Assembly: GCA_025738555.1 (NCBI GenBank) | Contig: JAOVFP010000016.1 | Span: 1,364,001-1,428,000 of the forward strand | DNA: 64,000 bases | Direction: 5' to 3' | Source: Cyathus striatus | Taxonomy: Eukaryota; Basidiomycota; Agaricomycetes; Agaricales; Nidulariaceae | In this document: one piece after another, positions 11,936 through 22,920 of the stretch | Layout: every line of letters begins with the position of its first letter | Numbering within the stretch: the stretch's first letter is position 1 | Position numbers and translations under genes: made by a program | Notes under the pieces: generated by a model | Databases searched by the model: none | Told to the model about the DNA's origin: nothing | The model's input: only the letters and a program-made list of their open reading frames with translations

Positions 11936-14900
11936 ATGGAGTCAAATTTCGTGTCTTCATCTCAAAAACCTCGCAAACGACCTCTCTCAAACCTCTATGA
12001 GCAACAAATGGTGCTCAACGATATCACACTATGCAACACGAGTCCTAGCAAGCCACAAGAAGGACAACAATCATTCCAATGATTTCGCTTAGCCAATACA
12101 GGCATGGATGGTACGGGGAAGCAGAGGAAACAGAGGAAGCGGCCGGCAAAAGAGGGTAGAAGAGAAGGTGGAACTGGAGAAGTTGGTTTAGCGGTGGATG
12201 GGGGGGATGAAAACTGGTTTGTTAATATTCAGTCTTTGTTTTTAGTACTAGACATTGTCATCTAGTGGTGCATATACATTTGATTCTTCTGGAATGACGA
12301 AAATGAGAGCACCAAAGAGAAGTACAACAGAGAAAGTGGATGCCGTATTGGAATTCATGAAGCAGGAATTCATTACTCCCTTCGACTTCCTTGAGCATCT
12401 TCTCGATGAATCAAACAGCAACTATGGCCTATATAGATCCCATCTATACCATGAAGATTGTGACAGGCTATTCAATATTTTGAATGCTATTGCGCTCTCC
12501 AGGGATGGACAAAGGAGGCTTCAGGAATGGTTACAGTGCGGAGTTGGACTCAAATCCATAACGGATCTCATTTCAGATGAAATGGACAAACTACACGGCC
12601 TCACCCGGATGAGAGGACTAGCGGACATCAATCCTGACTACATTGAGAGTCGGGATACCGTTGACTTCAAGGCTGAAGCATCATTTACTTTCAAACTAAT
12701 TCGCTCAGCAGCAGAGAGCAGGCGTCAACGCGAGGTTAATATTGCCAAGTCCCCGGAATATGTAAGTTCCATTTGCACCCTATGTAACTCGACAATCTAT
12801 CTTACATTCAAATAGTTATGTACTACAGTGATTCGGCAGCTTCTATATCAGCACTCCAATAAGTGCCTCACTTTTGCAGGAGAGTTTGGGATATTCCTCT
12901 GGACGACTGGTGCTTCTCGCCATGCAATTGAGGCCGTTCACCGCTGTGGACTCTGTCCTTGCTTCCAGTCCATCCTTGATAGTGTGAAAACGCTTGGGAA
13001 TCACAACATGGATGCTGCGAGGGCCATTGCCGATGGTCCACATATGTTCTGCTACGACAATGTGAATATTAGCACATCAATTTTTGTTGAACAGAGAGGA
13101 TCGCATACTCCAAATAAAGTGACGTCGGGAACACTAGGAATTGTTTACAAGCTCAATTGTGCACGGCCTGAAGATATGCTGCTTGCTCCGATTCTGTTCC
13201 GAATGCACGAAATTAGTTCACGGGGCCTCAAATTTGAATGCGACCTATTACCATCGGAACAACAATCCAAGTCATACTTTTTTCAGCTTCAAATTCATAT
13301 AATCAATACCCTGATAAAGTACTGCAAGCCTTTCCAACGATACAAGGGACATCCTGCCTTACAACATAGGCCACACCATTTACTCTCCAAAGATTCCATA
13401 ACCGATTTTTCTCCACTACACGTGTCAATGACTGAGGAGGCGTCAACACAAGGAAATTTATCCTACCATGACGAAGTGTACTTGACTCTACTCAAGAAGA
13501 CACCTGAAGGACTGTCTAGGTTTGCTATTCCCACTGTGAATGATCAACTTACAAACTCTCATATACGCTCTGGGCAAATACTCCGTGCTGCTGATCTCAA
13601 CCCATATCATCAGTGGCTGGTGTTTCAAATTGGTATTGGCCTTTTTCACTTGTGCCTTAATCTTGCTTGGGCATTGCTAAATATTCACCGAGGAACTATG
13701 GAACAAAAAGGATCATTACAGTACTTCTTTGCACTGTTAGAAAAGTCCAGATTATCTGGTGATAAGCCGGATTACCATACACTTATTGCAAGCTTTGTAC
13801 AGATACTAGAAGGGCTCGTTCTTAATGGGCTTCAGATCCTTTGTTCACGCGATGGTGGTACCACTTTAACTGCCTTTGCAAACAAAAATCCATCTGCGGA
13901 GGATCTTTTACAGAAAGCAGCTGACTTTATTAATGAATTCGCTACACCACTCCCACATCGTTTCTCAGAAGAAGATGGCTCAGGAAATGATGAGTCTGAA
14001 GCAGAAGAAGCAGGATCTGTATCTGCTACTAAAAAATGTAGAAAGCCCACTGTAATTCCCCCACCAGTTCATCCATGTTCTCAGAATCCATCAAGTGATA
14101 AATTAAATCAAAATATTCGACTCCTGACACGCGATCTCCTATGTCTAAAAGAAGCAGTTATGGCAATACGAGATGGTGATGTTGGGCGGATACAAGATAT
14201 TCTGCCACAATTGGCAATGATGTTTCATGCGGCTGGTGGAAATAATTACTGCACTGAAATACTGCATCTCATACTCAATCTCAAATATGTTTGGACACCT
14301 GTGTTTGCGTAAGTTTTTTTATTCTCCAACAAATGTTCATATTACTCCTACTATATTGTACAGTGATATAATGCGCCAGTCACTTCTCATTAACTTGTCG
14401 GGACAACCTGGGCATTGGATGGCAATGGATTTGAATATGGAACATACAGTAGGAGAAATAAAGGTGTGTATTCACTGAATGTGTTCATGTTAATTAACTG
14501 ATATAAGTGTTTGTGAGGAATTGATTGGTGCAAAGGGTCTTGAGACAACCTGGGACAGTTTGGGCAATATTTCAGCAGCAATTCACGAGCTCAACAAGAT
14601 CAAAAAGAAAATTGCTGAAATTAGCGAGCTCAGTCACCGCAACCGTTACCACTCACAAGTTGATACCAGTGACTTAGTGTGGCGTGTAGCAAAGAAGTCA
14701 AAAGAAGAATCATTCCAGATCTTCAAGGAAAAGCATCAGGGCAATACAAAAGTAAATGCTGTTATTGATCTGGTTGAAGAAGGGTCAAGAAAACTAAAGT
14801 CGTCAACACTGAGTACATTTAATGCCAAGTTCAAACTTTTCGCTAGTGGGCAACCAACAGACTTTGTTGGAGATACTGATACCTTAGGAAATGCAGAAGA

Positions 14901-14940
14901 CCAAATTGATATTTCTAATATTACAGATTGCTTCAATTAG
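11936..14940 (+). CDS. DUF6589 protein, candidate transposase; one premature stop
   Basis: Probable first exon from ATG 11936 (basic: KPRKRPLSNLYEQQ) with an in-frame TGA at 12080 that may be a decayed CGA; its junction to the next exon is unresolved. Clear exons: 12252-12761, 12816-14308, 14364-14463, 14518-14940, separated by introns of 54, 55 and 54 bp (GTAAGT, GTAAGT, GTGTGT donors), giving about 840 aa. The sequence follows the DUF6589 pattern: EFGIFLWTTGASR, HMFCYDNVNIS (Asp at 13056), IPTVNDQLTNSHIR (Asp at 13542), FHLCLNLAWALLNIHRG, NNYCTEILHLI (Glu at 14256), WMAMDLNMEH, SLGNISAAI. DUF6589 has no established function that I know of. The three acidic residues in conserved blocks would fit an RNase H-like DDE fold, but this is a hypothesis. 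Convergent with the helicase; probably transcribed from the left TIR. Confidence 0.88.
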
Positions 14941-15015
14941 TATTATAGCTACAGTATACAGTACATTTGCAATTTTGTACACTACAATACAGAATAATTT
15001 GATTCTACATGAGGA

Positions 15016-17324
15016 TTAGCCAGAATGGTTAACTGCAAATTTTCTTCGATACTCCTCCATAATTTCATCAATTTTCATCCCAGATTTTGCAATCCCTTTC
15101 AGCCGACTATGTATCTCATCTTCTTTTTGCTTTGAAGCCTCCATGAATGAATCCTTGTTTGCTTTAATTCCCTGCAGCTTTTCATTAACTTTTGCACGCT
15201 TTCTCTGTTCACGCTTGTTAATAGCAGCTGTATCAGTTAAATTTTCTACCTCTTTATCAAAATGATGAATGCATTCAAAAATACTCTCTGCAAATTTCTT
15301 GTTCCAATCATCTGTATGCTCCATCAACATAATAATAGAATCTGGTCCCATGATCTGCTCTGAAGGGGATTTGGCAAGAGTCTTTATTTCGTTATCACTG
15401 AGTATGAATGATGGTGGTCGCACACTTTGAAATGGCTCCTGAATCCACATTTCCTCATGCCAGTTTGCTAGCCATGAGGCTAAAGATTCTCGCTGGCCTT
15501 TTGGGCGATAGGAAATTCCTTGCTTACGCTTCAAGCTTACTTCATCTGAGCTGTGGGTTGCTTTATCTTGGTCACTGTGGCCAAGCAACTGATTGGGAAA
15601 GAAGTGTTTAAATGTGAAGTGGTTGGTGTCTGTTTGATGTACAGAGCTGTTACAGCAGTAGGAACCTGAGAACGATAATGCTAGGATTGTGTCAAGAAGA
15701 GACAGCAACAAAAATGGAAATAAAATGAAATTAACTGCCCACCATCAGATGATTCATCTCCATTTGCATTTGCAAATAGAGTGCATATGCAACTGGTGGC
15801 AGAGTTTTGGATAATATTAAGAATACATCTACCAGTGCGGTCTTGTTTTGTTGACCTATCTGTCAATAAACCAGAATGTGGCCGATCAGGATCAGACTTG
15901 TCAGTTGCCATGATAAACTCCTTATCAACTTCTAATGCAACGGATAAATCAATCTCCTTTGCCCAAGGTTCATGAAGAATAAGAAAAATTGATTTGCTGG
16001 TACCATTGCGCCCACAACGACCACCTCTTTGCAGACATGTAGGCAAATCACGAGGAACACCATACTGAATAACTGCAGTAATGTCAGATATGTCCAAGCC
16101 CTGTAAAATTGTTTAGTAAAGCTTAGGGTATAATTGTAATGTTGCACTGTAGAAGCTCCCTCAGTAGCATTCAAAATGCGACAAGTTCCATGAGGGTTTG
16201 CGAAGTCCTCAAAAACTACCTTCAAATAATCTGCTGACATAGCACTATGATAGTGCCGAATAATTCCTTTGCTCTGCAAGTCATCCGGGAGAAGTTTGTT
16301 CAAGTACTTCGTCGCATTCTGCACCAACTCTATGTTGTCATAAAATACAATGGTTTTACGAAGTGTAAATTCAGATGGATATGGTGAAGGTATAAGGAAG
16401 TCCAAGTTTGAGAAGTCAGAGAGGGTGTGAACAATTTCATGTGTAGCATATGCAATATTTGGACGATTAGACGAAAGTGTGATTGAACATAACTTCTCTG
16501 TCTTGAGTAGCAAGCATCTTTCCACAGTCACTTTGATGTGGGGGGGTAGCGTGCCAGAAAGTGCCTGGAATACTGTCTTATTTGGAAGACGAATTCGAAG
16601 CGCATCAAGATGGCCCCACGCTGGGCAAAAGGGTGGTAGCCCGTAATGAGGAAGGCCAGCAGTAAATATAAAGTGGGCCTCGTCAATGTGAACACGTTTG
16701 ATATGAGAAGCAAATGTCTGTTTTCGTAAAAGCCGTGCAAGTCAAGGCCAATGACCATTGAACATTGATAACTGTTCAGGTTGTACAAGGAGTACGCTGT
16801 ATAAACCATTCTCAATGTCCTAGAGCAATACATCACTTAAGCAAATGCCAGCCATTTCAGTACCAGAGGGAACTCGCCCGCCATAGCTTATCGTCCTTTG
16901 GAGTGTCCTCGTTGATGGCAACTGCTGAGATTGTAAACTTCTCGAATTCCATTACTTGCACAGCTTGTAAACGTTTGAGAGGTGATACAACAATTGATAT
17001 TTCGTGTGGAAAGAGTAACAGAGGCAAGATTAAACAAAGGGTTTTCCCATACCCTGTTCCAACATTCACCAGCGAGTCCTCCCCCTTCTGCAATGCTAAT
17101 GTCGCCTTCAACTGGAACTCCCAAGGTGCAATGCGTCCACCAGAGGCCACATAGATGGCCATCGAAGCTTTTAGACCAATAGTAACATATTTCGAGTGGT
17201 ATTTCTCCCAGAACTCAGCAGGTAGTCTTCTCTCCGCAGGGATAACTTGCAGGTAAAGATCTTGTGCTTGCTCTATTGACGAAATCTTGCAGATGTCAGA
17301 CAGTGAGATGTCGGATAAAGACAT
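15016..17324 (-). CDS. RecQ-family DEAH helicase, one premature stop
   Basis: Exons 16878-17324, 16148-16819, 15743-16100, 15016-15680; introns 16820-16877 (58 bp, GC-AG), 16101-16147 (47 bp) and 15681-15742 (62 bp); about 713 aa. Motifs: I NVGTGYGKT (Lys about 94), Ia VVSPLKRLQ, II VHIDEAHF (about 192-199), III LSGTLPPH, V GLDISDITAVIQYG, VI QRGGRCGRNG (about 397-406), then a C-terminal region with GSYCCNSS that looks like a worn RecQ zinc-binding site and a charged coiled-coil-like tail (INKREQRKRAKVNEK). RecQ enzymes unwind DNA 3' to 5'. A TGA at 16742-16744 (residue 175, between WP and LARLL) sits where Arg CGA is expected, so this copy is probably dead. It starts just inside the right TIR and runs toward the DUF6589 gene. 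Confidence 0.9.
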
Positions 17325-17369
17325 TATAATGATATTTGAATATGTATAAGTAAAGGTCAAGGTACAGGC

Positions 17370-17520
17370 CAACAGGAAAGACAGAGGGAGGGACGAGAAG
17401 GGAGGGAGGAGGAGGGAGGGAGGAGAGGGAGGAACATGCAAAGGGCATGAGCAGTGTATGTGAGAACGGTCCGATTCCGAAAATGCCAAAAAGGAGATTT
17501 TTTGAACCCTTAACACCGAT
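17370..17520 (-). repeat. Right TIR, inner part
   Basis: The reverse complement of 11766-11905: from 17520 inward it reads ATCGGTGTTAAGGG, CTCCTTTTTGGC, a CT-rich tract, and ends before the helicase ATG at 17324. The outer 106 bp of this arm lie 1.7 kb away at 19235-19340. Confidence 0.85.
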
Positions 17521-19234
17521 TACCTTGCTTGCCAAGGTATCTCCCAGGTGAAAATGGGTTCCACTTTTCGTCATTCAGGTGACTTTTCTCATGGTCACAT
17601 GTGCGCCTCGCTCTCACTCTCTCGGCTCTCTCTCGGCTTTCTATCTCTCTATCTCTCTCTCTCTCTCTCTCTCCCTCTTACTCCCTCTCTCTCCTTGGCG
17701 CATTGGCTCAAAGGTCTGGGTGATGAATCAATAGACTTGGATGACGATGGTGGGTCTAATGATAATGAAGGAGGCAAATAAAGGAAAGGAGGGAGAGCGG
17801 AGAGTGGAGAGTGGAAGAAGCTTCAGCTGGCAAAACTTTTGTATTTCATAGTAGGAAATAGCAAGAGTATGAAGTAATGGAAATGTTACTCTGTTCAAAG
17901 TCCATCGTCGAAAATCCCTGTCATGTCGTCCTCTCCAGGTCTTTCTCATCTCTCTCCCTCCTCTCTTGTCATCATCGGCACGTCACGCTGTTTTCTCCCC
18001 CCCCCCTCTCTTCGTCGTCGGCATGACTCTCTTCACCGCACCCCCCTCCTCTAGTCAATGTCATCCCCCATGCTGTTTTTCTTATAAAATGTAAGTACTC
18101 TTCCTCTCCTTGTTATCATTATGCTGTTGCTGTCTCACAGCGCCCCTGTCACCGTCCCACTTCCCCAGCAATGGCATGAGCCTGCTCTTCATGCCCCCCT
18201 CCTTGGCGCTTTGGCATCTCAACAGCCAATGTCGCTATATGCCCACCTCCTTCGACGTCCAAATGGCTCAACGGCCTACATCATTCCTTCTGTCCTGCTA
18301 GTCGTCGTCGACGATATGTCAACAGCCCCAACCTATCTCCCCGGCCCCCATCCCTCTCTGGTCTGCATGCCGTCCTCCAGTGCACCCTTCTTCTCCCTTG
18401 CTCACCAACAGAAATCTTTTGTGTGGTGCATGTGCATTTGTTCTCCTCTCATTGGTCTGTGTGACATCGTCGAGCTGGTCTCTCCATGTCCTCCCCTGTT
18501 CAACATGATCGTTGTCAGGAACTTTGTACTGTGCTGTCCTACTCTTCCGCTCTTTGTGCGTCGTCTTCCTGCTCCTCTCTCCATCAGTTCCCCCAGTCTA
18601 CGCAGATGTTGCCGAGATCCCTTCACCTGGTTGGCTATTCTTGCTCCTCTTCCCTCCATCTCTACCCCCTACAATGTAATCGTTGTTAGTCTGGGCAGGT
18701 GTTCTTGAGATCTACAGTTTCTCCTCCGTGCGTCCCCTCCCCTGATCGACGTGAACATTGCATTGTGTCGCTGAAGTCTGCATCTCCTCTGGTCGACCCT
18801 TCCACTCTGCGTTAGTGCCATGTCCCTTCAATGCAATCGTCGTGCTGGTCTGGTGGGTGCGTCAATGTGGTGATTCATTGGCCTGTTGTTCTGACCCTTG
18901 CTTTTCCTTCCACCCATCTGTAACATGTTAGCGTACTGCATGTATGTTATTGACTTGTCTCATTATGATAGTCTACTACATGAATACATTGTTGTTAGTT
19001 ATGTTTCCTCCCAGCCTGTTTCACTTGATTTCCCCCCACTGTCTCTTAGTCTTCGCATCCAATCTCTCCAATCTGTCATCCTCCATGAGTTCTGTGTCAT
19101 GTGGTTGTAAGAATATGGAATCTTTGAGGTCTCGCAAAATCTTTGACTTTGTTTTATTTATTATTATTTATTTTTCTCTTTTTCCTTGTTTTCTAGCAAG
19201 CAAGGTTTCTGTCGACATAGTCGACCATTCCGAG
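17521..19234. mobile_element. 1.7 kb sequence inserted in the right TIR
   Basis: The left TIR is continuous where this arm is split, so this is an insertion. It opens with ACCTTGCTTGCCAAGGT and near its far end has G-CAAGCAAGGT (about 19197-19207), an 11-bp inverted pair; the last 28 bp (GTCGACATAGTCGAC) lie outside that pair, so the exact ends are unresolved. Its first 100 bp resemble 28800-28915 read on the minus strand. The interior is CT-rich with a (CT)n microsatellite at about 17620-17700. The longest ORF (18121-18708) is Pro/Ser/Leu-rich, driven by composition, and I do not call it a gene. Confidence 0.7.
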
Positions 19235-19340
19235 TAACTTTTACCCCTCCTAAATTCGACGAGTTGGACCGGTCGGTATATCGACACGATACAATCGTTC
19301 ATATCACGTGCTTGCACGTAACCGACCGGCTACCGGTCTA
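19235..19340 (-). repeat. Right TIR, outer 106 bp
   Basis: The reverse complement of 11661-11766. By eye only four differences, each with G in a CpG here and A in the left arm (GCCGG/GCCAG, ACGTG/ACATG, TCGTG/TCATG, CCGGT/CCAGT). Ends in GGTCTA, followed by the target duplication. Confidence 0.9.
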
Positions 19341-19349
19341 CTGAGACTC

Positions 19350-19640
19350 GGGAGTAACTCGGGAGGATGAATCGATAACACGTGACGTCACTGTTCGGTT
19401 TGAATTTATCACACGCTACGTATTCACTGGGTCGAGTCTTCGCATTTACCATAGCTACGATCCACAATATCCACTGCTCGTCTGTCGTTGTCTCAACCAA
19501 TCTCCTTCTTTGGCGTAACAAAAGCCACCGTCTCGGATTTGATCTACTTTGAGCTCCCCTAATACCACTCTCCCGCGAATGGAAGGGCATGTGGATTCAG
19601 CATTGGGTACGAGGAGGGGTACTTATCGCCATACCGTCGA
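19350..19640. other. Anonymous spacer related to 23470-23600
   Basis: Starts GGGAGTAACTCGGG and contains ATCGATAACACGTGACGTC, matching 23470-23560. It lies between the element and a HAM1-like remnant, as the matching stretch at 23.5 kb does. No gene seen. Confidence 0.6.
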
Positions 19641-21430
19641 ACCAGCTCAGAGCCCCTCAACTGTTCTGCAGGCGACGTGTTTGAACCAGCTGTCGCATCT
19701 ATGTGTCCTCCCTTCTCTTCTTCCCCTCCTCCCTTCTCTTCTTCCCCTCCTCCCTTCTCTTCTTCCCCTCCTCCCTTCCCTCCTCCCTCCCCTCCTCCCA
19801 TCTTTCGCTCTTCGCTCTCCTACACACCTCTTCCCCTTCTCCCTTTCCCAAACCTTACACTGACGTACCCCAGATTCGTAATTCCGAATGGCCTATAGCG
19901 AGCTCACCGATGTACTACTACAGCACTTCATCTGGTACATCCGGGATGTTCACATTAGAAATAGCCGCTTTCGGTACTTGTAAAGAGGGGTTGTCGATTC
20001 GTGAAGGTGCTGGGAAGGATAGACAGGAGGGTACGTTGGTTTCCTTCTTTAATTTTCGTTGGCTTTTCTTTCGTCCCCCACTATACCTCGTCTCTTCTAT
20101 AACTTCTGCCAGAACACGCTCACTAACAGCCACTTATCACAGTTATCAAACACATCCTCACGATCCTACCCTCGTCCTCTCCAGCCCCGAAATTCGCAAA
20201 CTGAATCCCTCGTCAGTCGAGACCACCTCGGTCATACATCCTCCAAGACAACAGGAAGCCTAGCAACATACCAAGAACACCTCGGGCACGTCGACAAGAG
20301 TGCACTTACCGACCACTTCGTTACCGAAGGAGGACGACGAGGAGGTAGGACGAGACTCTAAGCGTTTTGTAACCCCGTATTCCAGGTACCCAGGCTTCTA
20401 CCACGCAACACCATAGGAGAGGTGCAAGAGGAGCGCCCTTGAGGAGATGTGCAATCCGAAGCACGGTAGAGAGTCCGAAGTACGCCTGGGGAGGATAAGC
20501 AGGATAGTACGTCACTTTCCATTCGCTCCATTCTTCCCCACCCATTCTACTCATTCCGCTCACCCACACCGTTTTCCTTTGTTCCTTCTCTTTCACCTCA
20601 ATGCCCATTCTCGAATCTTTCTTGACGCACTTACTAACCATAAGCCCATCTCAGCATCCGTTAAACACCTCGGAAGTTCTCATCCTGCTATCCCTTCATC
20701 TTCAATTACAACGAAGCAGGCAAGCCGCCGATATAATTCTACATTATCGACTGGGGCCCTCCCGCACGCATTGTTTCCGAGGTCGCTAGCGGTGTGGTAC
20801 TCGATCAAGAACGGCTCGCTGTAGTCGACGAGAGTATCCAGGTGGGAGAACTACGCTTGAAGATGATACACCCCTCTGGGTGATGTTTAATCCGAAGCGG
20901 GGGAACGTTGGAGGGTGTTGAGAGAGGAAGCGTTCATTGGGAAGGAGGAGGGGAGGCAGAGGGCGCAGTAGAGGATGCAGGCTGCGGATGGGGGTGTCGA
21001 TGATACGGGGGATATATGGAAATGGGGAAGGGGAATAAACCCTGTACGTGACGTGCGGTTAGTTCATTCTTCAAGAATGGTTTTGTACAGTATGTGCTGA
21101 TGTTTTATTTATGAAGGATAACATGCGCGATCGCATCCTACAACAGACACACACACTCTTCCTCTTCCTCTTATCTCGAGGGAGGCAGTCGACTTTCCCT
21201 CCCCTTCGTCCTCTACGTGAAATTCGCATGCTGAATCGGCTCCGCTTCGGTACGCACAGATCTCGAATATCAAGAACGCGCCGACCACCCGATCATCTGC
21301 CAGTATTTATCATGCTGGTACACTCGCCAGCAGTCATATTTCCGAAAACGTCGTTCAGGATCTCTAACTACCGCTTGAGGTAACCGGTCAGTGAGAGGTT
21401 TGAGAACGGGGTGAGTACGGGCATGTCGCA
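19640..21430 (+). pseudogene. HAM1_N (DUF5923)-like gene remnant, copy C (mosaic)
   Basis: SELTDVLLQHFIWYIRDV (about 19899-19950) matches the ADELLQQFIWHxxxxD block of the minus-strand copy. A 112-bp intron follows (20031-20142, GTACGT...TCACAG; the same length in copies D and E). The next exon ends KSALTDHFVTEGG (about 20300-20340), the HAM1 'DQFxTEGGR' block. A second VKHLGSS-type exon start occurs at about 20660, so parts of the gene are duplicated inside this copy. About 21111-21140 reads DNMRDRILQQT. Frameshifts and stops throughout. At 19715-19795 a CT-rich 21-bp unit is tandemly repeated about four times. Confidence 0.6.
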
Positions 21431-21957
21431 TTTTCAGGGTTGCCCTCAATATTGTCTTAATATTTCTCTCTGGATCGATTGTTCCTCCATAAAGCTCTGT
21501 TCGACTATATCTCTGACTCGGACTGCCTTGGGAATCTTGAAGTACATGGTACCGTGCACGGTTCTAATACTTGTCGAAACTCTACAGACACCTGATGTTC
21601 AAGTTGTAGTAAGTCTTACAAAACTGCATCGCATCACAAAGTTCAACCAATTCGATGTGAACAGATATGTAGCTAAGGCACCATGTCGAGTTCCAATGTT
21701 ACGGACTATACACACAATGTACCCTTCGTAGATTAATGGCGGGCTCGAGGCAGACTACAGGCCAATCTTCTGTAATGAATTATTTTTGCACGATTCGAGT
21801 TCGATTAAGTACAACCCATAGATCGATGATCTTAAAGGAATCAGAGGAGTGCAAAGTACAGCGTGCCATAGGCGATCACATAGTGATCTACTTGTGACTT
21901 TCTCCCATACATGCGATTTTTAATTAAGTGCTTACTATAGGCGACCGGTGACCGTTC
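21431..21957. other. Anonymous spacer
   Basis: About 0.5 kb without a supported gene; parts (21870-21957) are related to 10510-10600. The 106-aa ORF here has no recognisable features. Confidence 0.5.
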
Positions 21958-21959
21958 TA

Positions 21960-22920
21960 CACGTGGCTGGATTAAGTAAGGAACATTATGTAATCCTAGG
22001 CTTATATTTATCCTCCATCTGCGCAAAGAATACTTGAATTTCAATAAGTTCCCTGTGTTATTTCACACAAAAAAATGACAATAGCTAAAGTTAAAGTTGT
22101 ATAGAGTATATATATTTAATTTTAAATGAGTTTATCCTGTGAAACATCTTAGGATAGTGCACATACTTTCAGCTATGAATTCTACATGTTTACTGTCAAT
22201 CTCAAGTTCCACAAAGTTTCTAGTGGCCAGTGCAGTGGTCAAATTTTTATCATTTAATACAGGAGAACATTCTGTAGAGTCTCTAGCCAATTTAGATATA
22301 TTTCAGTCTGATTCTACATAGCTTAACTCTTATAAAGATTGTGAATATGATGATATTTGCGCATTTTGAGAGGGAAATGCTACAATATTGCTACAAAAGT
22401 ACTTGAAACAAAAATTTGATGATATTATAGATGTCTTCTGTGTAAAAAGACCGAAATGCTTGAATATGGTCACTTTTTTTCATGGAAATACTGCTCTTCA
22501 ATGAAGTAAAGCAATTTACTGACTCTGGATAAATTAGGTTTCTTTTTCTCTATCCATAATATACCATAGATATGATACTTTATGAGTTACACATAACCAA
22601 GTAAACTTTTACACATCATAAAGTATCTATTGGCACAGTTTTGGCCATTGCCCTTGCTGTTTGAGGCTTCATGCAACTTCAGGTTTCCAACAGAGATGCA
22701 AAAATCATAATTTAACTTCTGTAGGGTGTACTGAAGACTCATCATAACGTACAATAATTCTAGCTGTATATACACACACCATACAGTCATAACTGTACAC
22801 ACATAAATTTTTATAGGAGTAAACTATTGGAAATGTCATGAAATTCATGTATTCTTCGCGCACAGAGGATAAATATCCGTGGAAGATTACATAATGTTCC
22901 TTACTTAATCCAGCCACGTG
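21960..22920. mobile_element. 961-bp TIR element with TA target duplication
   Basis: The ends are inverted repeats starting CACGTGGCTGGATTAAG; similarity continues for about 90 bp, weakening inward. TA is present on both sides (21958-21959, 22921-22922). The related locus at 10583-10606 reads CTACTCTATATATATCGTG with no insertion. The interior is AT-rich without a supported ORF. A non-autonomous Tc1/mariner-like element is the likeliest identity. Confidence 0.88.

Larger units (their letters stand above)
11661..19340. mobile_element. Two-gene TIR element: DUF6589 gene + RecQ-like helicase gene
   Basis: The outer ends are inverted repeats beginning TAGACCGGTAGCC. CTGAGACTC is directly repeated at 11652-11660 and 19341-19349 (9-bp target duplication). 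A related locus near 23452-23470 has CTGGGACTC once, with no insertion. Inside are two convergent genes whose stop codons are 75 bp apart (14940 and 15016). Each start codon lies just inside a TIR, so each TIR probably holds a promoter. The right TIR is interrupted at 17521-19234; without that insert the element is about 5.97 kb. Co-occurrence inside TIRs and a target duplication shows that the two genes moved together; which protein does the cutting is an inference. Confidence 0.88.

Noticed and set aside
16528..16836. 102-aa minus-strand ORF in the helicase
   Set aside because: Frame shadow; the helicase frame with the DEAH motif is another one and carries the TGA at 16742.
18121..18708. 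195-aa plus-strand ORF
   Set aside because: Composition-driven (Pro, Ser, Leu), inside an inserted CT-rich element, no domain and no splice context.
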